A stretch of DNA of 64,000 nucleotides from Artemisia argyi (Eukaryota; Streptophyta; Magnoliopsida; Asterales; Asteraceae). Under the pieces are notes generated by a model. It worked only from the letters and a program-made list of their open reading frames with translations. It had not been told where the DNA came from and did not search any database. Position numbers and translations under genes: made by a program. Below are positions 1 through 10,678 of the stretch, one piece after another. The first letter of the stretch is position 1. Each line of letters begins with the position of its first letter. The DNA is taken from the NCBI GenBank assembly GCA_030686995.1, contig CM060693.1:114585728-114649727 (forward strand), given 5' to 3'.

Positions 1-586
1 TGTGATGTAAATGTTTTTATTTGTTCACCGAATGTATGAATTGAATGAATTTAATGTTTATGTTCACATTTTAATTTGATTGTGCGGGTACGAATTACTT
101 TAGAGTGTTATAGTTATTATTTTTATTATTATTTTTCTCTTAATAAATTATTTAGTTATTTGATATTGACAATTAAATGTTTTACCTTTAATTTATGTTT
201 GTATATCAAATCTTTCATCTTAATAAACATGTGATTTTTAAGAAATTAAATCTAACCCATTCCCAGAATAACAATATACATAACTACGTAGATATTATAA
301 TATCAAATCTTCAAAATATATGGAATATATATTGTTGATATCTTTGCCCGTATTATTATAAAAACATTAACATAAAGCATAAATATTTTATCAAAATAAA
401 CAAAAAAAATATATTGATCGAAAAACATACTCTTTTTTCTTTGATTTAACTATGGAATAAATCATTATACATAAAGGTAAAATAAATCATAAAGATATCA
501 ATATTTTTTAAAGAAGTAAAATTATAAATAAAATATAAGTATTTTTATGTAAACTAATAAATTAACCGTTTATTTATTGGTACAAG

Positions 587-759
587 TGTATGATGATTTT
601 TGTTCAGAAGATATTCATCAACAGGTTTATTTCATGATTTTATTTTCATATTTTAATATGTTATTTAGTTATTTGATATTGACAATTAAATGTTTCGTAT
701 CAACATTATTATAGTTGTATCCAATAATTTTTGTAGCTCATATCCTGAGACGGAATTAT
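587..759 (+). repeat. Dispersed repeat R1, copy 1
   Basis: This block of about 173 bp starts TGTATGATGATTTTTGTTCAG and ends CGGAATTAT. It recurs at 1130-1302 with scattered substitutions. A partial copy (ATTTAGTTATTTGATATTG onward) lies at about 147-183, and the start recurs at 1417-1446. No ends with terminal repeats or target duplications are visible, so the element class is unknown. Confidence 0.75.
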
Positions 760-1052
760 AGTTCATGTCACGTTCAAATTTTGAAATGATATGTACAATA
801 CAAATTTATAACTTATCACATACCATAATTTGAATATAAAAAATATATCGACAAATAACTTATCACGTAATATAATGTAAATATAGAAAAGATATTGACG
901 AAGATAATTATGGTTTTTAAAACATTCTACAACACGCATCTTATATTTGGAAATGATTCTGATGAGCGAATTTTTTTATCTGAAAAGGATAAATCACATC
1001 AAATACTATATAACACATATACTACTTTAAATACAATATAAGAAACACATAT

Positions 1053-1446
1053 AATACTATATAAGAAACACATATAATTCTGTTACGCAAACCAAAATAT
1101 AATTAAAAAATATAAAACTTAAATAACATTGTATGATTGTGTTTGTTCAGAAGATATTCATCAACAAATTTATTTAATGAGTTTATTTTCATATTTTAGT
1201 AAGTTATTTGGTTATATGATATTGACAATTAAATGTTTCATATCAACATTAATGTATTTGTATTCAATAATTTTTGTAGCCCATATCCTAAGACAGAATT
1301 ATGAAAATCATATCAAATACTATATAAGAAACACATATAATACTATATAAGAAACACATATAATTCTAATACGCAAACCATAATATAATTAAGAAAATAT
1401 AAAAGTTAAATAACATTGTATGATAATGTTTGTTCAGAAGATAACT
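1053..1446 (+). repeat. Dispersed repeat R1, copy 2 plus partial tandem unit
   Basis: Bases 1130-1302 match 587-759. The 80-odd bases before it (from about 1053, ACTATATAAGAAACACAT) recur at about 1340-1423, again leading into the same TGTATGAT start of R1. The array is therefore a decayed tandem of a unit of roughly 290 bp whose last copy is cut at about 1446. Confidence 0.7.
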
Positions 1447-1746
1447 TGTGTTTAAAAATAAAGCTGCCACACACTTTATGATTCATTGTTGGAGTATCAA
1501 CAGAGAAATAAATGCCTATTTCAAGTAAACTTATTTGGCTACTTAATAGAAGGCCATCATTATGGAGGCCTAAGTGATGATCTTACAGCCCATAAAGACC
1601 CATTATGAGCCCGATTTTATAATAGTTTTTTTTTGTGAATTAGAAACACTGATTTTACAAGCAACACACTAATAAAAAAACATTTTAGTGAGCCTGATAT
1701 AGTTGTCGTGATTGCATACTAAATGAGGCAGACGATAATAACAAAT

Positions 1747-1827
1747 CGTATTATTTTTAATATATATTTTGAAACCTAAAATTCCTAAAATTAGTCTAAC
1801 AAAAATTATATATTAAAAATAATACGA
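1747..1827. repeat. Short inverted repeat (20-bp arms)
   Basis: CGTATTATTTTTAATATATA near 1747 is followed about 40 bases later by its exact reverse complement ending near 1827. It would fold as an AT-rich hairpin. It could be a small MITE core or chance structure in AT-rich DNA; no flanking duplication was identified. Confidence 0.5.
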
Positions 1828-1960
1828 TGGACCGAGGCCCAATGTTACATGAGAGTAACATTTTTTATATCCATAATTAATATAAAAAAAAAAGTATAAC
1901 CAAAGCCCCGTGATATATCTTTAAACATAAAGCTAATCTAACAAAAAGTAAACCTAAAGC

Positions 1961-1989
1961 CTCGTGTGTGCACGGAGTTCTAAAACTAG
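1961..1989 (+). mobile_element. Helitron-like 3' terminus
   Basis: A short stem CTCGTG / CACGGAG with a TGTG loop is followed by about 8 nt and then CTAG, with a T after it. Hairpin, short spacer, CTRR and host T is the canonical 3' end of plant Helitrons. The 5' TC end was not located, so only the terminus is claimed. The upstream AT-rich 400-500 bp may be a small non-autonomous copy. Confidence 0.45.
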
Positions 1990-2142
1990 TTAACTTTGTA
2001 TATCATCTACATGTAAAATAAAAATACATAATAAGTTAATATACTCTTTTACATCTAATAATACATCTACTAGCTACATCATGGCTAAATACTTCACACT
2101 ATCAAATATATGAGAGTTGCTAGATTAAAAAATAAATAAATA

Positions 2143-2199
<57 letters not shown>

Positions 2200-2200
2200 T
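2143..2200. repeat. (TAA)n microsatellite 1
   Basis: About 19 uninterrupted TAA units follow a short AAATA run. The 14-bp string CACACTATCAAATA occurs on both sides (about 2096 and 2201), so the microsatellite sits within a small local duplication. Confidence 0.9.
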
Positions 2201-2303
2201 CACACTATCAAATAGTGGGGGCCCAGCTTGTTTCTCAGCTCCCCTCTAATTTCTTGTAAATCCTATGATTTTCTAATGAAGTGATGTTTTATAAAATAAT
2301 AAT

Positions 2304-2304
<1 letters not shown>

Positions 2305-2365
<61 letters not shown>
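2305..2365. repeat. (ATA)n microsatellite 2
   Basis: About 20 ATA units, only about 105 bp downstream of the first array of the same trinucleotide. No flanking terminal repeats were seen. Confidence 0.9.
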
Positions 2366-2368
<3 letters not shown>

Positions 2369-2632
2369 CTTCCACAAAATACATCTGCAAAATGAGTTGT
2401 CAGTTTTTATTTGCTTAATAAAAAGGAAGAGAATGAACTATAGCCAAATACATCAATCAAATAATGCTAACTCATTTTATTGATGTGTTTTGTAAAAGTT
2501 TTTTATGGATCTAGCAGTCCTCCATATATATAGAACAATACTCTAAAAAAAGGGGTCATATCTGGTTGACCTAATAAGAAAAATAATTTAACCCTAATTC
2601 GATCCGACAACAATATCGGGTTTGGGTTAAAC

Positions 2633-2689
2633 TAACCCGATAAGCTTTTCTAACCCAATTAAACCCGTCACTATAAAGCTTATCGGGTT
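2633..2689. repeat. Inverted repeat AACCCGATAAGCTT
   Basis: AACCCGATAAGCTT (about 2633) and its reverse complement AAGCTTATCGGGTT (about 2676) flank 29 bases. Nearby GGGTTTGGGTT, TTAACCC and CGGGTTCGGGTT motifs add further complementarity. It is probably a decayed MITE or terminal fragment; its class is not established. Confidence 0.45.
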
Positions 2690-2786
2690 CGGGTTGGGCC
2701 AACCCAACTCTACTGACACCCCTATTTTACCAATACGACAAAGATTGGGCTTAATGTTGTGATTCATGCTGCTCATGGATCATATG

Positions 2787-3299
2787 TGTTGGCATATGTG
2801 CCCGGAAGGTTCGTACCTTTCAAACTTATCACCCGCCTCCGGATAACAGATCCGAAGAGCACAATCTAAATCACTTCAAAGAGTAACCCCTTTTACCCGG
2901 GTAATGTGCCATACCCCACGGACAATAGTACGGACCACCGCCATCCCAGGTTTCACGGGATTATGTCCCATGTACAGCTTGGCACCTACGAACTAGGCTA
3001 GGCCTAGGTCGGCTCGCACAGTCCCTAGGCTACACAGGTAACAAGGTGTGGGTAGTATAAATACCCCCACCTCATTTAATGTAAACAACTAACACACACT
3101 TATTGCATTTACTCCCATTTATTACTTAACCCTTCGTACTATCATATACTTAATATCACGCCGGAGGTTGGATTTGGGATAAAACCCAAGGCGAGACTAA
3201 CGTGCGTGTTTCGTGTGTGTAGGTACAACACCACATCTGAAGGACACTTCCGAAGGATAACTAAAGAAGTTGAACCATCGGCAAGGTTTTACCTCAACA
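2787..3299 (+). repeat. Element B 5' LTR (Gypsy, Tat-like)
   Basis: This LTR of about 513 bp begins TGTTGGCATATGTGCC and ends ACCTCAACA. It carries a TATA box (TATAAATACCCC, about 3057). A PBS-like sequence and a gag start follow directly, which fixes the strand and the right edge. The matching 3' LTR is not in the window because the element is cut by later insertions. The left edge rests only on the TG start and is less certain. Confidence 0.65.
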
Positions 3300-3302
3300 A
3301 AT

Positions 3303-3322
3303 TGGTACCATCCGCGGGACCC
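3303..3322 (+). promoter_or_regulatory. Element B primer binding site
   Basis: TGGTACCATCCGCGGGACCC starts 3 nt after the LTR end. It aligns with the PBS of element A (13283-13302 on the minus strand, TGGCGCCATCCGTGGGACCC) apart from three positions. Among tRNA 3' ends I can recall, tRNA-Lys is the closest, but this is tentative. Confidence 0.6.
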
Positions 3323-3348
3323 GTTATTCATTCTGCCCAAGCGAAAGA

Positions 3349-3534
3349 ATGACTGGCCTTCCTCCTTTTCACACACCTGTTCCTCAAGCCGGGGGAAGCG
3401 GAACCAATGACGATCGTAACACAAGTAACAACGCAGGCGATCACGATGATCCGGAGGGCAATTCTCCTAACCTGCAAGAACTGATCCTTGGCCATGTAGC
3501 ATCCCTAACCGAACTAATCAAGAAACATAATGCC
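3349..3534 (+). pseudogene. Element B gag, N-terminal piece
   Basis: The ATG at 3349 opens a 62-codon segment just inside the PBS. It is rich in Gly, Asn, Asp and Ser and ends in a leucine-rich helix. At 3534 it is interrupted by element A. The reading frame continues exactly at 13798, after A and the duplicated ATGCC target, so this is the start of one gag ORF split by a 10.3-kb insertion. The short plus-strand reading past 3534 into A's LTR is an artefact of the insertion. Confidence 0.8.
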
Positions 3535-4022
3535 TGTTGATACAAAAGTTGGGCGTTCCTGATTATAGGCTCTTGCTCTCGTACCAATTCGCTTCTTAAT
3601 GCTTGAAACCTGCGCACTAAGAAAATAAACAACACCGTTAGGCTTATCGTGGGATTGTCTCCCACGATTAGACTCCGGCGTGAGAGTAAGTAATCGATTT
3701 AGGGTTCTCGTAAAGAGTTTTAGGGTTTGTGAATCGTACCTTGAATGAGAGTTATGTCATTCCTTATATAGGCGCAGAATCCTTGTAGGGTTCGTGCTCC
3801 TTACGTTTCGTACGCGTGGTACTTATCCGGGTTAAGGATATCTATTCCATAGATAGATGATCCTTATCTATACCGTGTATAGTTTAATTGGGTTTGGGCT
3901 TACGTGAGCCCATTCCCATTATTGATGCGGCCCAAGTTATAATAGCCCATGCATGGTGGCTTTGGGCCTTAGTAATGTTTATCATTTGGGCTCGTGGCCC
4001 ATATATAGACTATACGTCATCA
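3535..4022 (-). repeat. Element A 3' LTR
   Basis: 488 bp, TG...CA. A minus-strand TATA-like sequence (CTATATAAGG, reverse complement near 3753-3770) gives the promoter direction. It matches 13305-13792 at all but about 8 positions, seven of them transitions. Confidence 0.92.
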
Positions 4023-4070
4023 TGTCCCCCCAGTCTAGTGTGCGCGGCTCGTAGCCGCGGATACTAGACT
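4023..4070 (-). promoter_or_regulatory. Polypurine tract and adjacent hairpin of element A
   Basis: On the minus strand a CTGGGGGGACA tract abuts the 3' LTR and is the expected plus-strand primer. Directly upstream of it, bases 4032-4070 form a near-perfect hairpin with outer arms AGTCTAGT/ACTAGACT, inner arms GCGGCT/AGCCGC and a 3-nt loop. This stable structure beside the PPT is not a standard LTR-element feature. Confidence 0.7.
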
Positions 4071-4295
4071 AATCACAACAACGGTAAGCGTGGCGGGAGA
4101 TCATTGAAATATTGCCGCCCATTTTTGGAGTGCATTGTACCTAGTCATAGATATTTCAAAGAAATACCTCGAAAGTCGGGGGTTGTGTCCACGTGTCCCT
4201 CGTAAATCGAGAAAAAGTGCATGTACCGTTTCAGTTCTAGGCACACGTTTTTGTGAGTGGAATCCATGTGGACATCATCTAGGGTTTTTTACCCC

Positions 4296-4306
4296 CTATA
4301 TAATAG
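4296..4306 (+). promoter_or_regulatory. TATA box of the antisense gene
   Basis: CTATATAATAG lies about 135 bp before the ATG at 4439, on the strand of the antisense gene and opposite to gag-pol. The spacing fits a plant Pol II promoter with a 5' UTR of about 100 bp. No other TATA-like motif is as well placed. Confidence 0.5.
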
Positions 4307-4438
4307 TCACCGCCCCCATTTTTACAAAAACACACAGTAAAACACACACTCACCCTTACTCACTTTCTTGAAAGCGTATTTTTGCAAAGAAAGTAATCGT
4401 TTCATTAGGTAATTTTGTGTGCGTTTCCCAGTAAGGTT

Positions 4439-7033
4439 ATGAAAATGGTTGCCCAATTAGAAGATTTTCGCTCTGCGATGACTGAGAATGATGTTACTCA
4501 GTTTACATCTGACTACTTCATTTCTCTGGATGTGCATCCAGAGGCTCCAGATGTTGACGCGTGTATAGCCGATTTCCCCGAAGGGAAAATAGGATTATAC
4601 ACGCGCTTCTTCGAGTACACGAATTACCGCGTACCGATATCTATCTTTCTGAGCAATTTGCTCAACCACTATCGCCTCCACATCTCACAGCTGCACTGTA
4701 TAGGTGCGGCTAAGGTGTCGAACTTTGAAGTAAACTGCCGTTTACTTGCGATAGAGCCGACCATAGCCTTGTTCCGTGTCTTCTACCACACAACGTGGTT
4801 AAATGGATGGGTGTCCTTTGCGAAGCGCCCGAGGGCGCTTCAGTGTTACACTGAGAAGGTAGACTCCCTGAGACATTGGAGGGAGCATTTTTTCTGGGTT
4901 GATGACGTGGTTTTTCCATCGCCCTTTGAGTTTTATACTCAGGATACTTTGCCAAGGGATGGGCGCCCCGCACCCGGTTCCTATAGGCTGACCGATGCAC
5001 AGACTCTTGATGCCAACCGCATACCCATTAACCCTTATCCGGAGGAGTTTTTGGTGCACATGGGGTTGAGTCGCAATTACTTCGGCGGTGTTGACGAGGT
5101 GCCAACCTTCATAGATGAGGAAGGCCGGGGTGGGTGTTCGTCCCTTCTACTTCAAATATGTAAGTCTTTTTATATGCGCACATTTAGTAACTAATCCTTT
5201 TTGTTTTGCTGTTTTTGTTTATGTGCGCAGAGATGGATCTATTCGCTATGGTTAAGCTGGAAAAACCAAAGCAGGTGATGGTGGGAGTGCGCCCTCTGAG
5301 GGAGGGTGAGCAGCCACTTCTGGAGGCAACCTGGGGTCATCTGACCGTGCTGCCGGATGTTGCTCACGAAGATACGCCGCCGCTCCAAGTAACGCCTGTT
5401 CAGAGCGTGGCGCCAGATGTGGAGATGGCGCAGGAGGAGGAGGCGCACGCTGAGTCATCTGACAGCGTGGAAATCCTAAATCCTGAGGAGGTGCTGAAGG
5501 AAGAGGTGGCGCAGAATCTGAAGCGCAAAGGGGAGGCTGGGAGCAGTGGCACTTCGAAGAGGCGACGCCACCTTATTGGGGACGCGGAGTCATCCGCGGA
5601 GGAAGATACATCTGCTCCTGGCGCGGATAAGAAGGCTGCAGAGGCCTCTCCATTTTTGTAAGTATATGCGTCTTTATTTTGTTTCTTTTATATTACTTGT
5701 CGTAATATGTACTAACTATTTTCTTCATGTATTGTAGGGATGATGCCACGAAGGGTGATGGGGTCTTCGTGGATGTGGTTTCCTCTCCGCAGAATGAAAA
5801 CAAGGAGGGGAAAGATAAGGTTGATGAGGGCGTACCTGCGCAGCAGCTGATGGATGAGTTGGCTACGACTGCTGCGCGTCAGACTGAGCTGGTGGCTCAG
5901 TTGAGGACTAGGTATGTCGGGGAGAGCAGTACTCTCGCCCAGAAGGATGAGGAAATAACGAGGCTCCGTGTGCAGCTGGCTGAAGCGCAGGCGGAGGTGG
6001 AGTCCTCCAGGGTGTATACTGAGAAGGTTACCCATGAGAAGTTGTCCGCACTGGCTGAGGTGGAGCAGGCGCGCGGGCAGCTTCATTACTACAAGTCCAA
6101 CATGACTTGGGCTGTGAGGTACTTGGAGGAGAAGAAGGAGGAGCACTATGCGAGCATTGTTAAGTTTAAAGAGCGTATGGAGGAGATCATCCAGATCCAA
6201 GAGAACAAGCTGCGTGGCTTAAGCATAGAGTACGATGATGAATTATATCCTCATTTGATGTCGACCATTGCAGAGCGTAGGTACTTCTTCTTTAGCCTTC
6301 TTCATTTTATTATATTTTGTTGTGATGCCTTTCCTTTACACAAGTTGTCCTTGTTTGATGTAGGTGGTTGATCAGTCATGGGTTGCGCCTGGCAGCTATG
6401 GGCACTCTGGAGTCCTAAGAGGTGTTGGACGCCTTTGGGAAGGTGGTTCACTATGCGGTGGCGCGCGGAAAGTCGCAGGCTAAGGAGGATCTCCATGAAG
6501 CCAAGCTTTTGAGCAAGGACCTGGCAGAGGTACCTAGTTACAACGCGGCTGCATATGATGAGTTGATGCAGGCGATGGAGGGGTTGAAAGTCCTTGAGTT
6601 GCCTCATATTGTGCGGTTGGAGCGTGATCAAGACAACCCCATAAAGGTAATTATGGCGGGGTTGACCTTGGAGCGCCACCTTTTGGAGGATTCAGAGGCG
6701 CAACCGGATTACTTCCTGAAGCCGGATGAATCGCAGCTGCAGGTTCCCGTGTTTGCGCAGCCTCACCACATGCTCAACCCGTTTGCCCTTGAGAGGGAAA
6801 TTCCCTTGAAAGAAGTTCTAGAGCGCCATGCGCAGAGGGCTGCCCAGAAGAGAGGCATTCAGGGCAAGGCAGTGTTGTGCGGTGTGGGCGCTGCACACAT
6901 CCCTAGGTCTGATGAGGTTCCTGTGAGTGTTCCCACCATATCTCCCAAGGACGCCTTGATTTTGAGAAAACTTCAAGAGGCGGGGAGTTCTGCTGCCCCG
7001 GATGATAGCCCTGAGCATCGCCATAACGTGTAG
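4439..7033 (+). pseudogene. Element A extra gene, four exons, antisense to gag-pol
   Basis: Four exons fit GT-AG introns in phase: 4439-5159, 5231-5657, 5738-6280, 6364-7033. Exon 1 resembles the plant 'putative gypsy type transposon' domain (PF04195), to judge by the DFPEGKIGLYTRFFEYTNYRVPIS segment type. Exon 2 starts with an EMDLFAMV-like segment and is acidic with a KRKGEAGSSGTSKRRR basic patch, a possible nuclear signal. Exon 3 (about residues 390-560) is a long charged coiled coil. Exon 4 is a helical C-terminal domain beginning WLISHGLRLAAMG. Two stops break it: the exon 1/2 junction codon reads TAG and codon 6416-6418 is TAA; both could come from CAG/CAA by C-to-T. The start is the ATG at 4439, since the frame upstream has only non-ATG codons. 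Its role is unknown; related antisense ORFs occur in Grande-type elements. Confidence 0.75.
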
Positions 7034-7624
7034 GCTATTTTTGTATATGTATTATGTAAATAATGGAGTGTATCTTTTCCTTGTAATTTTTGTGTAAAAA
7101 ATGTTGAATAAGATACCCTTTTGTTAATTAAGTGCGTGACTTAAAAATATACTTGCATTGTTTGCTAAGTTTTATTAGTTGACCAAGTGTCTTGGCTCGT
7201 TATTTGCTAAGCTTGTACGGTGTACTTAATATTTGCGTACCCGTCGTGGGATGCGCACGTGAAACTTACCTCGACGTCTCAAAAGTAAGGCGCTTAGCAA
7301 GGATGCGTGATCCAATGTTGATGGGTTTGCAACCCTCTTACTCAACGAGTGAATTAGTAGGTTTACTCATCCTTTATGCCTTCGTGGGTCTTAATTAGTG
7401 CATGCACGTCATGTAGGCAAAAATATAAGATAACAATATTGACATATATAAGTATGTACGCAATAAAGTGAAATACGCTATGGAGTTAGCTAGAAACCAT
7501 AACATTTTATTGATACTTGCAAGTTTTTAAAAAAATAAAAATATAATTCCTAGGAAAGAAAAGAAAAACAAACACTTATTGGGCACCTGTTAGGGTGCAA
7601 AGATGTCTGTGTAATGGCCGTAGC
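7034..7624. other. Spacer between convergent genes of element A
   Basis: This 590-bp noncoding stretch separates the ends of the antisense gene (plus) and integrase (minus). It contains likely 3' UTR sequence with AATAAG just after 7100. The 68-codon plus ORF at 7192-7398 has no recognisable similarity and I do not call it. No repeats were seen. Confidence 0.6.
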
Positions 7625-9760
7625 CTAAAAGTAACATCTTTTAAGATTGCAGATGTTCCAAGTACGTGCTAGGTCGTGACCTTCCATATCGCGCAGTCTG
7701 TATGCACCGTTGTCGAGCGCATCTGTGACCTCGTAAGGTCCTTCCCATTTTGGTCCGAGCTTGCCTGTGTCTTCTGCGTGGCTCGCATCGTTGGCGCGGT
7801 ATACAAAGTCTCCTGGCCTGAATGAAGTGTGTTTGACCTTTGCATCATAATACTTCTTCATTTTTGCCTTAGCCTTTACTTCGCGTATAGCTGCGCATTC
7901 ACGCCTTTCTTCCAGTAAGTCCAAGTCTATGCGCCGCTCCTCGTCATTTGTTGTGACGTTGACCTCTGCTGTTCGTATAGTTGGCATTCCTATCTCAGCT
8001 GGTATGACGGCTTCTGTTCCGTAAACAAGGGAGAATGGCGTGTCACAAGTACTGGTTTTGATTGTGGTGCGATGCGCCCATAAGACATGCCAGAGCTCGT
8101 CCACCCACCTTCCTTTGTGTCTGTCAAGGCGCGCTTTTATTCCTTCCCCTAGACTGCAGTTTGCGCGCTCAACCAAGCCATTGGTTTGTGGGTGTTTTAC
8201 TGAAGCGAAGTGTTGCGTGATGTTCAATTGCGCGCACCAATCTTTGAATGGGTTATCACAGAATTGTTTTCCATTGTCTGATATAATCTCTCCCGGTAGT
8301 CCGAAGCGACAGACAATGTTGTCCCAGACAAAACGTTTGACTTGGTTTCCTGTGATGCTCACCACCGCCTTTGCTTCAATCCACTTCGTAAAGTAGTCTA
8401 TGGCTACGATGAGGAACTTTACTCCTCCTGCTGCAACTGGAAAGGGTCCCGCGATGTCAATGCCCCATTTGTAAAATGGCCATGGTGAGGTAATGGGTGT
8501 TAGCTCTTGTTGTGGTCGACGCGGGATTGGCCTATGTACTTGACAATTGCTGCATTTCTTTATCAGACCGCGTGCGTCGCGGTGCATGGTTGACCAATAA
8601 TACCCCGACCGTAGAGCGCTTGCCACCACAGATCGCGGCCCTGAGTGCATGCTACATGATCCAGCGTGGATTTCTCGGAGTACGTAGTCTGCTTGAAGAG
8701 GTCCAACACATATGAGCCAGGGTTGTAATAAAGAGCGTCGATAGAGTATGTTGTCTTGTAGCTCAAATCGTTGCGCTGTGCGCCGCACTCTTCGAGCGTC
8801 CTTATGATCTTGCGGTAAGATTCCCTTGCTAATAAATTCAATGATGGGTGTCATCCATGTAGGATCTTGTTCATCTATCACTGTGGATATCTCCATTTCC
8901 AAGATTGGCTTGTTTTGTAGGGTTTCTACCAATACCTGTTTTGAGAGGTGCGCGAAGCTTGTGGATGCGATCTTACTAAGCGCATCAGCCTTCCTGTTGT
9001 CTCCTCTGGGCACCTGTTTTATTGTGAATCTGCCAAAGTTTTTAATTAAGGACTTGGTCTTTTCCAGGTATTGGATCATGTGTTCATCCTTGGCTTCATA
9101 TTCACCTAGCACATGGTTAGCGACTAGCCGAGAATCTACATTTGCTTCCAAGTTGCGTACACCCATTTGGATTGCGATGCGTAGTCCGGCTAGTAGGGCT
9201 TCGTATTCTGCCTCATTGTTTGTGGCTGTGAATTCAAAGCGCAGAGCATAGGTGAATTCCATACCTTCTGGATTTGTGAGAATAAGGCCTGCGCCTGATC
9301 CATCTACACATGAAGACCCATCTGTGAATAGAATCCAGGGTTCCTGTAGATCTGTTTTGGTTGCAGATGTTGGACTGTCGCTATCTGGCTTCTCAACGAT
9401 GAAATCGGCTAATATTTGTCCTTTGATTGCAGTGCGCGGTCTATATGAGATGTTATATTCACTTAACAGTACACTCCACTTTTGTAACCGTCCTGATGCG
9501 TCAGGTTTAGAGATAACTTGTTTGATTGGCTGATCGGTGATTACAGCTATTGGGTGCGCTTGAAAGTATCTGCGCAGCCTTTTAGCTGCGAATACTAGAG
9601 CTAAGACCAGCTTTTCCATAGCGCTATAGTTAGTCTCTGTCTTCTTCAGGGCTTTGCTTATAAAGTATATGGGTGTCTGGACGGAGTTCCTATCTGTCAA
9701 TAGTACTGCGCTAACTGCTCCATGAGTTGCCGATAAGTACATGATTAACTCTTCCCCTGG
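7625..9760 (-). pseudogene. Element A pol: RNase H, archaeal RNase H, integrase
   Basis: This C-terminal 705 codons plus a few upstream codons run in the same frame as gag. The order is: RT-linked RNase H (YLSATHGAVSAVLL start, DADFIVE end), a second RNase H of archaeal type at about residues 135-260 with ILFTDGSS, NNEAEYEALLAG, VDSRL and NRKADAL supplying the acidic residues, an HHCC zinc-binding region (HAGSCSMHSG ... CSNCQVH), then an integrase core with D (WGIDIAGPF), D (IISDNGKQF) and E (NGLVERANCSL). The tail has the KWEGPYEV-type motif. No stop lies inside this part; it is cut off from RT only by TGA at 9761-9763 (probably CGA originally). Confidence 0.9.
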
Positions 9761-10678
9761 TCATGGTGCAACAAGTTTGGGAAGAGATGCCAGATGGTGT
9801 TTAAGTTGTTGGAAAGCTTCTTCTGCTTCTTCGGTCCATCGAAAGTCTCCCTTTTTAGTACACTTCGTGAGTGTTTTAAAGAGAGGAAGTGATTTATCTG
9901 CTGACTTAGATAAGAAGCGGTTTAGCCCTGCTAACTTTCCATTCAATGACTGGACTTCTTTGAGTGTGCGCGGTGAGGGGAGATCAATAACAGCCTTTGT
10001 TTTTTCTGGACAAGGCTTGATTCCATCATGTTCTATTAAGTATCCAAGGAACATGCCTTCGGTTACGCCAAAGGTGCACTTCTTGGGATTTAACTTCATG
10101 TTTATTCGTCCCAATGTTCTGAACATTTCCTCGATGTCGCGCACCAATTCATCCTCTGTGTGGCTTTTGATGACAAGGTCGTCAACGTAGACCTCCAAGT
10201 TGCGGCCTACTTGTTTCTCGAAAGCTGTGTCCACCAGTCGTTGGTATGTTGCGCCTGCGTTTTTTAAGCCAAAAGGCATTTTTGTGTAGCAGTAGACTCC
10301 TTGACTGGTGTGGAAAGTTGTATTTTCTTCATCTTCGACTGCCATCTGAATTTGATGATACCCTTTGTATGCATCTAGGAAGCATTTGAAAGGGTATCCG
10401 CACAGGGATTCTACCTTCCAATCTATTTCTGGCAGCGGATAGCAGTCCTGTGGACATGCTTTGTTAAGGTCTGTGAAGTCCACGCACATTCTCCAACTGC
10501 CATCGCTCTTTTTTACCATAACTGGGTTAGAGAGCCAGTCGTGGTAGTACACTTCGCGCATGATGCCTGCGTGTACGAGTTTATGTACTTCTTACAGAAT
10601 AGCCTTTGCGCGATCTGGGGCCTAACCGCACTTCTTCTGTCGTATTGGGGGATATCCTTGTCGGATTTGTAGCTTATG
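9761..10678 (-). pseudogene. Element A reverse transcriptase
   Basis: The RT core runs through 10561-9761 with NPVMVKKSDGSWRMCVDFTD, the catalytic YVDDLV motif, an FLGYLI segment and the thumb/connection motif SLNGKLAGLNRF. It is in the same frame as gag and integrase. Three stops interrupt the linker before it: 10679-10681 TAG, 10622-10624 TAG and 10592-10594 TAA. The copy cannot make an intact RT without suppression, though the catalytic aspartates remain. Confidence 0.9.

Larger units (their letters stand above)
1..2786. other. AT-rich flanking DNA, no gene seen
   Basis: No coding region is supported here. The only ORF of any size (1129-1350, 73 codons) lies inside a dispersed repeat and resembles no family I know. 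The region holds two trinucleotide microsatellites, copies of an internal repeat, two short inverted repeats and a Helitron-like 3' end, listed separately. It is the left flank of the oldest retroelement in the window (element B). Confidence 0.7.

Noticed and set aside
4415..4438. Upstream extension of the antisense gene's first exon
   Set aside because: Begins at a TTG codon; the first ATG in frame is 4439.
7192..7398. 68-codon plus ORF between antisense gene and integrase
   Set aside because: No similarity, no promoter, likely 3' UTR of the antisense gene.
8040..8715. Plus-strand ORFs inside element A
   Set aside because: Shadows of the integrase/RNase H frame on the minus strand.
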